64,000 nucleotides of DNA from the NCBI GenBank assembly GCA_019058445.1, contig JAHPZA010000010.1:124001-188000 (forward strand), read 5' to 3'. The notes below the pieces were generated by a model that made no database searches, had not been told where the DNA came from, and worked only from the letters and a program-made list of their open reading frames with translations. Shown in pieces: positions 37,870 to 46,118 of the stretch. Positions within the stretch are counted from its first letter, which is position 1. Each line of letters opens with the position of its first letter. This DNA is from Promethearchaeota archaeon. GTDB taxonomy: Archaea > Asgardarchaeota > Lokiarchaeia > Sigyniarchaeales > SOKP01. A program made the translations under genes and the position numbers.

Positions 37870-38703
37870 ATGTTAAAAAGAAATGCGATAAAAAGATATA
37901 CCAGACAAATATTAGCAATGATAGAAAAAAATTTATATCTCGAATTACGGATTAAGACCGAATTCATTTATCGTTTTCTAATACCTATTATTGAGCTAAT
38001 TTTATATGTGTTCCTATTCGGGGCGATATTTAAAGCCAGAGAAGGTTATAGTTTAGGTTACTGGAATTCAAGTAATTTTATACTTTTTTTACTTATTGCC
38101 TTTTGTGTCCAATTCTCAAAACCTATTGTCGCCCGATACAGACAGTTATTTATAGGAGAAAAATACTGGAAAACATTAAGCGCTATTATGGTTGCTCCAG
38201 TTAATCGTTTTACTTTACTTTTAGGAGTATTAATTTCAGAATTAGTTTTAATTAGTGTACCTTTCTCCATCGTCTTAATAATTGCATTTATACTTTTTCC
38301 CATATCATTAATTAATTTTATTTTAATTTTATTAATCTTTTTTTCAATTTTTTTAATATTTGGATCTATTGGGTTAATTCAAGGTGCTTTTGCAATTTCT
38401 CACGAGGAGTATATTACATATTTCGGTTTATGTTTAAGATTTATTTTCTTGTTTAGCTGTACTAATTTTCCTAAAGAGATATTTCCTGAAATTTTTCAGT
38501 CTATTGCAGTTTTAAATCCCTTTTATTATGTTTTTGATTTATTAAGACTTACTTGGTATTTAGGAATTGATTATGATGTTGCAATTGCTCTTATCTCGCC
38601 AATTCATATCATTATACTCGTATTATTCACAATCTTATCACCAATTATTTCTGTTTATCTCTTTAATAGAGTGTACAATAAATATGGTATTACAGGATAT
38701 TAA
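37870..38703 (+). CDS. ABC-2 type transporter permease
   Basis: A 277-residue protein with six predicted membrane helices and an amphipathic N-terminus. The layout is that of ABC-2 permeases, with a conserved-looking ending (AVLNPFYYVFDLLRLTWY near residue 215) before the last helix. It pairs with the ATPase that starts 23 bases later. The pair would export a lipid-linked glycan, a drug or a small lipid; the glycan setting favours the first. The ATPase lacks the C-terminal carbohydrate-binding domain of Wzt, so O-antigen recognition of that type is absent. Confidence 0.85.
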   Translation: MLKRNAIKRYTRQILAMIEKNLYLELRIKTEFIYRFLIPIIELILYVFLFGAIFKAREGYSLGYWNSSNFILFLLIAFCVQFSKPIVARYRQLFIGEKYWKTLSAIMVAPVNRFTLLLGVLISELVLISVPFSIVLIIAFILFPISLINFILILLIFFSIFLIFGSIGLIQGAFAISHEEYITYFGLCLRFIFLFSCTNFPKEIFPEIFQSIAVLNPFYYVFDLLRLTWYLGIDYDVAIALISPIHIIILVLFTILSPIISVYLFNRVYNKYGITGY

Positions 38704-38712
38704 TGAAAAACT

Positions 38713-38718
38713 AAGGAG
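38713..38718 (+). promoter_or_regulatory. Shine-Dalgarno site deciding a TTG start
   Basis: AAGGAG lies 8 bases before the TTG at 38727, which supports TTG as the start of the ABC ATPase gene. Confidence 0.6.
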
Positions 38719-38726
38719 AAAAAATA

Positions 38727-39653
38727 TTGTCTGATAATGATGGATATAGTATTGAAACGTTTAACTTAAGTAAAATATATGACCTAAAAGGAAGAAAGAA
38801 AACTATCACTGCTTTAAATAATATTAGTCTGAAAATTAAAAGTGACGAAATTTTTGGATTACTTGGTCCTAATGGGGCTGGAAAAACAACGTTTGTGTCG
38901 ATTTTAACCACATTGATTCATCCTACAAGCGGTTATGCAACAATTTTGGGACATGATGTAGTAAAAGAATCTTGGTTTGTAAGAGAGAATGTAGGTTTAA
39001 TGTTAGGAGGAGAAATGATATATCATAGACTATCTGGTTATAGAAATTTAAAATTTTTTTGTAAACTTTATGGAATCAAGGATTATAAAACAAAAATAAA
39101 TTCAATAATGGAAAAATTGAATCTAACTAAATGGTTACATCAATATGTTTCAAGTTATTCTAAAGGAATGAAACTAAAGTTGGCATTAGCAAGAGTGTTA
39201 TTAACAGAGCCAAAAATTTTATTTTTAGATGAGCCGATGTTAGGATTAGATCCTAAAGCAGTACAAGAGGTTATGAATATTTTAAAAAGCTTAAAGATTA
39301 CAATTCTTCTAACTTCTCATCAAATGGATGTAGTCTCAAAATTATGTAATCGCGTCGCATTTCTTAAAGAGGGGAATATCTTGAAAATTGATACTCAAGA
39401 AAATTTCCAAAAGTTAATAACTGATAAAGTGAATATTAGTTTACGAATATCTAGGGATAAAAATAATTTTATTCGAGCACTATATTCCTTAGATTTTGTC
39501 GATCAAATCCAAGGGGATGAAAGTGACATTAGATTTACAATTAAAAATGAAAATTATTACCCCGAACTGTTTAATTTCCTAAAAGATTATCCTATAACAA
39601 ATATTATGGAAATTAAACCGTCTTTGGAAGATGTGTTTATAAAGTTAACTTAA
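38727..39653 (+). CDS. ABC transporter ATP-binding protein
   Basis: A 308-residue ATPase with Walker A GLLGPNGAGKTTFVS, an ABC signature of the form SSYSKGMKLKLALARVLL, Walker B ILFLDEPMLGLD and the switch His in LLTSHQMD. The C-terminal 85 residues match the DUF4162-like tail of the CcmA/DrrA group. It energises the ABC-2 permease encoded 23 bases upstream; the TTG start is supported by AAGGAG. The stop overlaps the end of the convergent transketolase gene by about 9 bases, so the two transcripts meet tail to tail. Confidence 0.92.
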   Translation: MSDNDGYSIETFNLSKIYDLKGRKKTITALNNISLKIKSDEIFGLLGPNGAGKTTFVSILTTLIHPTSGYATILGHDVVKESWFVRENVGLMLGGEMIYHRLSGYRNLKFFCKLYGIKDYKTKINSIMEKLNLTKWLHQYVSSYSKGMKLKLALARVLLTEPKILFLDEPMLGLDPKAVQEVMNILKSLKITILLTSHQMDVVSKLCNRVAFLKEGNILKIDTQENFQKLITDKVNISLRISRDKNNFIRALYSLDFVDQIQGDESDIRFTIKNENYYPELFNFLKDYPITNIMEIKPSLEDVFIKLT

Positions 39654-40556
39654 TAAATTTTTAGCTTTTTCTATGATATTTTCAATATTTAGACCATATT
39701 CTTTTAATACCTCATTTCTTGTTCCAGATTGACAATAAGAGTTATCAACCCCAATAATTTTCATTTTAATTGGATATCTCTCAGAAAAAATTCTTGCCAC
39801 TATACTACCCACTCCACAATAAATATTGTGTTCTTCAATTATTATTACTCCTTTAACATTTTTAACTTCATTAATAAGTTTTTCTTCATCTATGGGTTTA
39901 ATAGTAGATAGATTAATGACTTTTACAGTACAATTTAACTCGTTTTCAATTTCTAAAGCAGATTTCAGGCTCAATATTGTGCCATATCCTGTTCCTATAA
40001 AGCAGATGTCCTTTCCTTTTTTGACGACATCTGGTTTTCTCATTGTGAAGTGATAGTTCTTATTATGCACATTAGTAGATGATTCTCGTGGTATTCTAAT
40101 ATAAAATGGACCTTCATTCTTTAGAGCAAAATCTAACATTTGAACTAGTTCTAAATTATCGACAGGTATTAAAACATTTAAATTTGGGAGTGTGGCCATT
40201 ATACTTAAATCTTCTAATGCATTATGAGTGCTTCCATCTTCTCCTACTATCCCTCCATGTGTGGTAATTATTTTAACATTTAAATTATCATGGCACGCCA
40301 TTCTTATAAACTCCCACGCTCGTCCGGAAGTAAATATAGAAAAACCGCTTACAATAGGAATTTTTCCTGAAATTGCGAATCCCATTGCAGTTCCCAGCAT
40401 ATTTTGCTCGGCAATACCCATATTAAAAAATCTTTTAGGATATTTTTTAGCAAATAAATTCGTTCTTGTTGATGTTGATAAATCACAATCCAAAACTACC
40501 ATATCTTTGTATTTATCTCCTATATTATGTAAATATTTTCCAAAAGCGTCGCGCAT
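39645..40556 (-). CDS. Transketolase, C-terminal (pyrimidine-binding) subunit
   Basis: About 303 residues containing the transketolase pyrimidine domain (VVLDCDLSTSTRTNLFAKKY, FNMGIAEQNMLGTAMGFAIS, GEDGSTHNALEDLSIMATLP) and the C-terminal domain. Together with the N-terminal subunit encoded just upstream it forms the thiamine-diphosphate enzyme that exchanges two-carbon units and yields sedoheptulose-7-phosphate. Splitting into two genes is common in archaea. An in-frame ATG at 40583 would overlap the upstream gene; I prefer 40556, which starts at MRDAFGKYL and has GGAAG upstream. Confidence 0.9.
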   Translation of the reverse strand: MRDAFGKYLHNIGDKYKDMVVLDCDLSTSTRTNLFAKKYPKRFFNMGIAEQNMLGTAMGFAISGKIPIVSGFSIFTSGRAWEFIRMACHDNLNVKIITTHGGIVGEDGSTHNALEDLSIMATLPNLNVLIPVDNLELVQMLDFALKNEGPFYIRIPRESSTNVHNKNYHFTMRKPDVVKKGKDICFIGTGYGTILSLKSALEIENELNCTVKVINLSTIKPIDEEKLINEVKNVKGVIIIEEHNIYCGVGSIVARIFSERYPIKMKIIGVDNSYCQSGTRNEVLKEYGLNIENIIEKAKNLLS

Positions 40557-40572
40557 ATTAATTTCTTCCAGT

Positions 40573-41427
40573 TTAAGAAACACCTATTTTTTTCTCAATT
40601 TCTTCAATTTCTTTTATTGCATTTTCATATTCTTCCTTATTTGGGGCACGGCCATGATATTTACTACTATGTTCCATAAATGAAATGTCAGAACCTTTCA
40701 CAAGATATGAAATAATAACAGTTGGTTTCCTTATAGTTTTTTTAGATTTTTGAAATCCACCAATTATTTCTCTAATATTTGAACCATCCACCTCAATAAC
40801 ATCCCATCCAAATGCATCCCATTTATTTGCTAATGGCTCTAAACCCATAATTTCTTCAGTAAAACCATCTGATTGAATTCCATTTCTATCGACAATAGCA
40901 ATTAAATTATCGAGATTGTAGTGAGATGCGGCCATTGCAGCTTCCCATATTGATCCTTCATTCAATTCGCCATCTCCAAGTAGAACATAGATTAATTTAT
41001 CCTTTTTTTTATCTAATTTGGCTGAAAGCGCACATCCAACGCCAATTGATAAACCCATTCCTAAAGAACCCGTAGTAATTTCAATTCCTAATTGATCATT
41101 TTTTACGGGATGTCCCTGCAATTTCGAGTTAACTTTTCTTAATGTAGTTAATTCTTCCTTAGTGATAAGACCAATTTTTGATAAGACAGAATATAAAGCA
41201 GGAGCGGCATGCCCTTTACTTAAAATAAAAATGTCCCTTTCATCCCATTTAGGATTTTTAGGATTAAATTTCATAATTTTCTTATAAAGAAGATAAATTA
41301 AAGTAGCACAGGATAAAGAACCCCCAGGATGCCCTGACTGTGCTAGATAAATCATTTTTAAGATATTTTTTTTAATATCTAAAATATCTAATAATAAATC
41401 GCTTTCTTCAGCTTCATTAATTACCAT
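40573..41427 (-). CDS. Transketolase, N-terminal (TPP-binding) subunit
   Basis: A 284-residue subunit with HPGGSLSCATLIYLLY, LSKGHAAPALYSVL, and the thiamine-diphosphate motif GDGELNEGSIWEAAMAASHY followed by IAIVDRNGIQSDG. It is normal for the split archaeal form. The product sedoheptulose-7-phosphate is the substrate of GmhA encoded in the same operon, which suggests a dedicated supply for heptose synthesis rather than general pentose metabolism. The gap to the PfkB-like gene upstream is 23 bases. Confidence 0.93.
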   Translation of the reverse strand: MVINEAEESDLLLDILDIKKNILKMIYLAQSGHPGGSLSCATLIYLLYKKIMKFNPKNPKWDERDIFILSKGHAAPALYSVLSKIGLITKEELTTLRKVNSKLQGHPVKNDQLGIEITTGSLGMGLSIGVGCALSAKLDKKKDKLIYVLLGDGELNEGSIWEAAMAASHYNLDNLIAIVDRNGIQSDGFTEEIMGLEPLANKWDAFGWDVIEVDGSNIREIIGGFQKSKKTIRKPTVIISYLVKGSDISFMEHSSKYHGRAPNKEEYENAIKEIEEIEKKIGVS

Positions 41428-41450
41428 TTTCTAGTATAAAAATTATTTAT

Positions 41451-42446
41451 TTATTCATTAAACTGAGATGTAACATATTTGATTAGTTTTTCTGAATTAT
41501 AGAATTCTACTGGAGGCAAAACAGCAGAAAAAGTTGCACCATAAAGTGCTAATCTAGCGGCTTCTAAATAAGGGATTTTGGATGCAAATGCCAAGCCTAA
41601 TATGGCCATTAGGCAACTTCCTACAGCAACATAACTCCTAACGGGTTGATTTAAAATGGAATCAAATTTTTCTAATCTTTCAGAATCTTTATTATATAAA
41701 TAGGAAATTGATTCAATGTCGTTTAATAGGACATTTTTACATTTTGTTGTGCTTAATATTTTTTTGGCAACTATGGAAATGCTAGTTTCATTACAACAAT
41801 CAATTGATAATGTACCCAGAGCTTTCTGAAGTGTCATTTTAATTAAATCAACATCCTCGTATATATAATAATTAGATAAATTAGGTCGAGCTAATATTGG
41901 GATATTCACATAAGTTTCTTTTAAAACATTAATTAAATTTTGAATAAGAGAATCTTCGAATAGACCCCCTATTCCATAATCTAAAATAAGGATGGCTCCT
42001 AATTCTTTAGGTCTCGATTTTATTACATTTAAAAACTTCTTAATTAAAGATTCGGAAAAATCACTTGAATAATCAGTTTCTAATCTAAGAACATGCTGAT
42101 TCATTGCTTTTATTCTGGTAATTTGAGGTGTAGCTATCTTATCATCTATGATTATTCCCGAAGAATCAATATTTAATTCTTTTATTTTTTTAAAGAAAAA
42201 ATCTCCTTCATAATCATTACCAATTATGGTACAAACTTCTGGAATTCCTCCTAATGACTTTATATATTTTATTACTAATCCAATGCCACCTAAGTAGGAA
42301 AAATTTTCTTCTATTTTTATGTTTGGGACCGGAGCGTCAGGAGAAATTTTATCTGCAAGACCTTTTATGTAATTATCTATTAATGCTTCACCAATAATTA
42401 GGATTCTTTTTCCATTCCAGGTTTTTACTATATCAGCGATTTCCAT
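41451..42446 (-). CDS. PfkB/HldE-kinase-like protein, probably catalytically impaired
   Basis: A 331-residue ribokinase-fold protein closest in pattern to the HldE (RfaE) heptose-7-phosphate kinase domain. ILIIGEALIDNYIKG and KISPDAPVPNIKI correspond to the bacterial start with ISPEAPVP. However, the GGAxN substrate motif is replaced by GGIGLVIKYIKSLG, and the anion-hole GAGD motif is AVGS (VAVGSCLMAILGLA). The catalytic Asp is missing, so kinase activity is doubtful; it may be a regulatory or structural partner. It sits 23 bases before tktN in the heptose operon. The family assignment is good, the activity inference moderate. Confidence 0.72.
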   Translation of the reverse strand: MEIADIVKTWNGKRILIIGEALIDNYIKGLADKISPDAPVPNIKIEENFSYLGGIGLVIKYIKSLGGIPEVCTIIGNDYEGDFFFKKIKELNIDSSGIIIDDKIATPQITRIKAMNQHVLRLETDYSSDFSESLIKKFLNVIKSRPKELGAILILDYGIGGLFEDSLIQNLINVLKETYVNIPILARPNLSNYYIYEDVDLIKMTLQKALGTLSIDCCNETSISIVAKKILSTTKCKNVLLNDIESISYLYNKDSERLEKFDSILNQPVRSYVAVGSCLMAILGLAFASKIPYLEAARLALYGATFSAVLPPVEFYNSEKLIKYVTSQFNE

Positions 42447-42617
42447 TTTTATATTGTATGAATGAAAAATATCGTTTTTACTTTGTAATATTTATTTTAT
42501 TATTTTATCTTAAAAGATGATTATAATTATATGTCGTATCATAATAATCTTTTTTGGATTTACTGGTTTATTTAAAATGTAATCTCTATCTTAATCATAG
42601 TTTCCCTATTAACTTTT

Positions 42618-43244
42618 TTAATCTATATTTTTTAATTTTTTAATAATAAGATTAGGATCTTTAGCCTTCAGAATTGTACTCGAACTACATAATATATCTA
42701 CATTTTTTAATGTTTTCGCATTATTAAGATTAATTCCACCATCAACACTTATTTCAAATTGATATTCTTTTTTATAACGAGCTAATAAATTAATTTTTTT
42801 TATTACATCTGGAATGAATTTTTGTCCAGACCAACCAGGATGGACAGACATTACTAAAATTTGGTCTATATCTTTTAAAAATGGCGTAATTTCAGAGATT
42901 TCAGTCTCTGGATTAATTACTAATCCCACTTTTTTATTAAAAATTTTAACCTTATCAATTGTATTCTTTATATCATTCTCTGCCTCAAAATGAAAGAGTA
43001 TAATATCAGCGAAATTAATGATTTTATCAATATAATCATGTGGATTATTAACCATCAGATGTGCAACAAGTGGTACACTTGTATTCTCCTTTAATATACG
43101 AAAAGTCTCGAGATTTAGATTCGTATTATTTACAAACTTACCATCCATAACATCCACATGGATAAAATCAATATAATTCAATCCCTTAATTATAGCAACG
43201 TCAAAATTCTCAACAGCGTGGAGTGCAACAGCAACTTTCTTCAT
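42618..43244 (-). CDS. Ribulose-phosphate 3-epimerase family protein
   Basis: A 208-residue TIM-barrel protein with metal ligands in FIHVDVMDGKFV, VAHLMV and ISVDGGINLNN, and the loop MSVHPGWSGQKFIPDV. These define the Rpe family. Two substrate regions differ from typical Rpe: the first strand reads VAVALHAVENFD instead of APSILSADF, and the phosphate loop reads CSSSTIL instead of the GSAIF type. The substrate may therefore be another ketose phosphate. It lies 7 bases after gmhA and is followed by a 171-base gap before the PfkB-like gene. In context it could supply xylulose-5-phosphate to transketolase or epimerise a heptulose phosphate. Confidence 0.82.
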   Translation of the reverse strand: MKKVAVALHAVENFDVAIIKGLNYIDFIHVDVMDGKFVNNTNLNLETFRILKENTSVPLVAHLMVNNPHDYIDKIINFADIILFHFEAENDIKNTIDKVKIFNKKVGLVINPETEISEITPFLKDIDQILVMSVHPGWSGQKFIPDVIKKINLLARYKKEYQFEISVDGGINLNNAKTLKNVDILCSSSTILKAKDPNLIIKKLKNID

Positions 43245-43251
43245 CTTATTC

Positions 43252-43824
43252 TTATCCGTATAGTTCTTTTTCGACTAAATAACAAATTATATGTCCAACA
43301 GTTATATGGCCCTCCTGAATTCTTGGAGTGTCTGTTGATGGTATCTTTAAACAATAATCAGCAATTTTTTCAATTTCATTTTCTCTTTCACCTGTAAAAC
43401 CTATAGTAATAGCTTCCTTTTCCCTTGCTTTTTGTAATCCTTTAATAACATTGGGCGAGTTTCCTGAAGTACTTATTCCAATAACAACATCGCCTTTGTT
43501 AACGAATGCAGCAACCTGCCTTTCAAAAATTTTATCATAACCAAAATCATTGGCAGTAGCAGTAATTACAGAAGTATTAGTATGAAATGCTAAAGCTGGA
43601 AGTGATTCACGGTTTTTATAAAATTTGCCAACAAATTCCGCTGCTATATGCTGAGCATCAGCCGCACTGCCACCATTACCAAATAGAATCATTTTATTAT
43701 GATTTTTATATGCGCTAATAATAATATTTGAAATTTTTAATATGAGGGATGACAAGTCTTTAATCCTTGTAATAACTTTTATAGTATTTTCTAAACTCGT
43801 AATAATCTCGTTTTCCATTATCAT
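43252..43824 (-). CDS. gmhA: Sedoheptulose-7-phosphate isomerase
   Basis: A 190-residue SIS-domain enzyme with FGNGGSAADAQHIAAEFVGK (including the metal His and Glu), the phosphate-binding GISTSGNSPNVIKGL, and RIQEGHITVGHIICYL near the C-terminus. These match GmhA, which converts sedoheptulose-7-phosphate to D-glycero-D-manno-heptose-7-phosphate, the first step of activated heptose synthesis. Length is standard. It follows hddA by 39 bases and precedes the epimerase gene by 7, so it is in one operon with the next enzyme of the pathway. Confidence 0.93.
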   Translation of the reverse strand: MIMENEIITSLENTIKVITRIKDLSSLILKISNIIISAYKNHNKMILFGNGGSAADAQHIAAEFVGKFYKNRESLPALAFHTNTSVITATANDFGYDKIFERQVAAFVNKGDVVIGISTSGNSPNVIKGLQKAREKEAITIGFTGERENEIEKIADYCLKIPSTDTPRIQEGHITVGHIICYLVEKELYG

Positions 43825-43863
43825 TATTTACTCAATATTTTGTATATTTTAAATTTCATTAAT

Positions 43864-44877
43864 TTAATCATTAACTTTCCAAACTTCGAGACCATTTGGG
43901 TAAAAGTGAAAATTAACGATAATACCCCCAATTTTTTCTAATTCTTGAATTACTAGATATTTTTTACTTGGTTGAGAAAACAATAATAAATGTCCACCAC
44001 CTCCAGCACCTAATAATTTCCCTCCAATAACCCCAAATCTTCTTGAAAGTAGATAAAAATTCTCAACATTTTTATTAGATATTTTCGAGCTTAGACTTTT
44101 TTTAGCCATCCATCCTGTATGTAAAAGCTCTCCAAATTCATTTAATTTCATTACACTATGAGATTCAATAATAGCTTTCATTGAAGTGGCAACGTCTTTT
44201 AAATCTTGCATAGCTTCCATATAAGATTTTTTTTCAATTTCATACCCTTTTAATACTTCATGCTGTATTTCTGAAGAAAAATGTGAGCCACCTACATAAC
44301 ACAAAATTAACCTATATTGTAATTCATTGTTAATTTCTTGGGTAGTATCGATGGGTGTAACTTTCACATTATCTCTAAATTCTATAAAATTAAACCCTCC
44401 GTATGCTGCTGCGAACTGGTCTTGATACCCTCCTTTTTGCTTTAATTCGATCCTTTCTATTTCATAGGCTTTTAAGGCAATTTCATGCCTATTAAGACCA
44501 AAATTATAATATTCATTAAATGCGCCTATAAGTGCTACTGATAATGAAGAGGATCCCCCCATACCAGACCCCGGTGGCAACTCAGAATAAGTTGTGATAT
44601 TAAATCCTTCCTTAATATTTAAAACATTAACTATTGCCTTAAATATTTCAAAATTTTCTTTGTAATTCCTATCACCAATTTCAAAAACTTCTGTGTTATT
44701 ATAATTAACAGAATAGACTTGTATTTTTTTATCTTTTCTTGGTTTAATTGTTACGTGTACATGTCGATCTATCGTGGTATTAATTACACAACCTCCATGT
44801 TCAATACAATATGGAGCCATATCAGTTCCCCCACCTCCAAAACTAACACGAAATGGTGCTTTTGAGCGGACTATCAT
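43864..44877 (-). CDS. hddA: D-glycero-D-manno-heptose-7-phosphate kinase (GHMP family)
   Basis: A 337-residue GHMP kinase with RSKAPFRVSFGGGGTDMAPY at the N-terminus, the ATP loop LPPGSGMGGSSSLSVALIGA, GGYQDQFAAAYGGFNFI and GGKLLGAGGGGHLLLFS. This is the HddA pattern; the enzyme phosphorylates heptose-7-phosphate at C1 (alpha) for the GDP-heptose branch. It is the first gene of the minus-strand operon. The later enzymes GmhB (phosphatase) and HddC (guanylyltransferase) are not in the window, so they must be elsewhere or replaced. Other GHMP sugar kinases are less likely because of the neighbour gmhA. Confidence 0.87.
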   Translation of the reverse strand: MIVRSKAPFRVSFGGGGTDMAPYCIEHGGCVINTTIDRHVHVTIKPRKDKKIQVYSVNYNNTEVFEIGDRNYKENFEIFKAIVNVLNIKEGFNITTYSELPPGSGMGGSSSLSVALIGAFNEYYNFGLNRHEIALKAYEIERIELKQKGGYQDQFAAAYGGFNFIEFRDNVKVTPIDTTQEINNELQYRLILCYVGGSHFSSEIQHEVLKGYEIEKKSYMEAMQDLKDVATSMKAIIESHSVMKLNEFGELLHTGWMAKKSLSSKISNKNVENFYLLSRRFGVIGGKLLGAGGGGHLLLFSQPSKKYLVIQELEKIGGIIVNFHFYPNGLEVWKVND

Positions 44878-45024
44878 TTTATTTATTCATACCAAATGAT
44901 AATATTTTTTGATTAAATATTTTTAATTAGTTATATATTTTAATCAAATATTGTATGATTTACTAATTCTTTAATTTTTATTAACCATTTAGATAACTAC
45001 TAGAATTAAAATAATATTTTTAAA

Positions 45025-46080
45025 ATGGCTTCAAACGTACTAATTACTGGAGCAGCAGGCTTTATAGGATCACATTTGATTGATTTTTTAATTTCCAAAG
45101 ATTTTACTATCTACGGATTAGATCTACCAGGGAGTCATTTTAAAAATTTAGAGCATTACATTGTAGAAGATTATAATATCTCCCATGATAAAAGACTAAA
45201 AATTATGGGAAACAATATTCAAGTCCCTACTTATCATGATAATTTTAAAATTATTCAATGTAACTTAAATAATAAGAAATTATTAGAGGAACTAATCCAA
45301 AAAATTAACCCAAAATATATATTTCATCTTGGAGCTCAATCATTGATATTACCTTCATGGAAGGACCCAATTAATACAATTGAAGCGAATGTGATTGGTA
45401 CAATAAACATCTTTGAGCCTATAAAAAAATTCAATATTAAAACTAGAGTAATCCTACCAGGAACTGCGGCTGAATTTGGAACTTCTGCTAGTATAGGGCG
45501 TCCATTAAAGGAAACAGATCCATTATTAGCTGTGCATCCGTACGGAATAAGTAAAATTGCAGTAGAGCTTCTTGGCAGACAATATTTTCTTAATTTTGGA
45601 ATTGAATGCGTAATTGTGAGATTTTTTAATCAGACAGGTCCTCGAAAATCATCAGGGGCAGCTGCAGAATTTACAAAAAGAGTTGCTCAAATTGATTTAG
45701 GAATCGCAGAACCCATAATTAAAGTAGGTAATTTAGACTCATATCGTGATTTTACAGGGATAAAAGATACAATACAAGCCCTATGGTTGGCTGCAACTAA
45801 AGGAAAGCCAGGTGAAATATATCATGTATGCTCTGGAAAAAAGATTCATATTCGAACTTTACTGGAAATCGCATTAAGCTTTTCAAATAAGGAAATTGAT
45901 GTAGTGGAAATCACTTCAGATAAATTAAGAAAATCTGATGAAGATATTATAATTGGAGATAATTCAAAAATAAAAAATGAACTAGGATACAAAATTTCTC
46001 AAACAATTGAGGACGTACTTAAAGATATGTATGAATATTGGAAGCTTTACTATAAAAAAAATGGACTTTTAAATTCTTAA
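45025..46080 (+). CDS. GMD/RMD-like NDP-sugar SDR, tandem copy 1
   Basis: A 351-residue extended SDR with VLITGAAGFIGSHLIDFL, FHLGAQSLILPSWKDP, LPGTAAEFGTS, the catalytic HPYGISKIAVELLGRQY, and RFFNQTGPRK. It resembles GDP-mannose 4,6-dehydratase and GDP-6-deoxy-sugar reductases. An insert of about 30 residues (positions 40-70) follows the first Rossmann motif in both tandem copies. Next to the HddA/GmhA operon, a role on GDP-heptose (4,6-dehydration or reduction to a 6-deoxyheptose) is an attractive inference. It is the first gene of a plus-strand unit of three, divergent from hddA. Confidence 0.78.
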   Translation: MASNVLITGAAGFIGSHLIDFLISKDFTIYGLDLPGSHFKNLEHYIVEDYNISHDKRLKIMGNNIQVPTYHDNFKIIQCNLNNKKLLEELIQKINPKYIFHLGAQSLILPSWKDPINTIEANVIGTINIFEPIKKFNIKTRVILPGTAAEFGTSASIGRPLKETDPLLAVHPYGISKIAVELLGRQYFLNFGIECVIVRFFNQTGPRKSSGAAAEFTKRVAQIDLGIAEPIIKVGNLDSYRDFTGIKDTIQALWLAATKGKPGEIYHVCSGKKIHIRTLLEIALSFSNKEIDVVEITSDKLRKSDEDIIIGDNSKIKNELGYKISQTIEDVLKDMYEYWKLYYKKNGLLNS

Positions 46081-46118
46081 GAATTAACAAGATGAATTAA
46101 TTACAAAAAGTGAGATAT

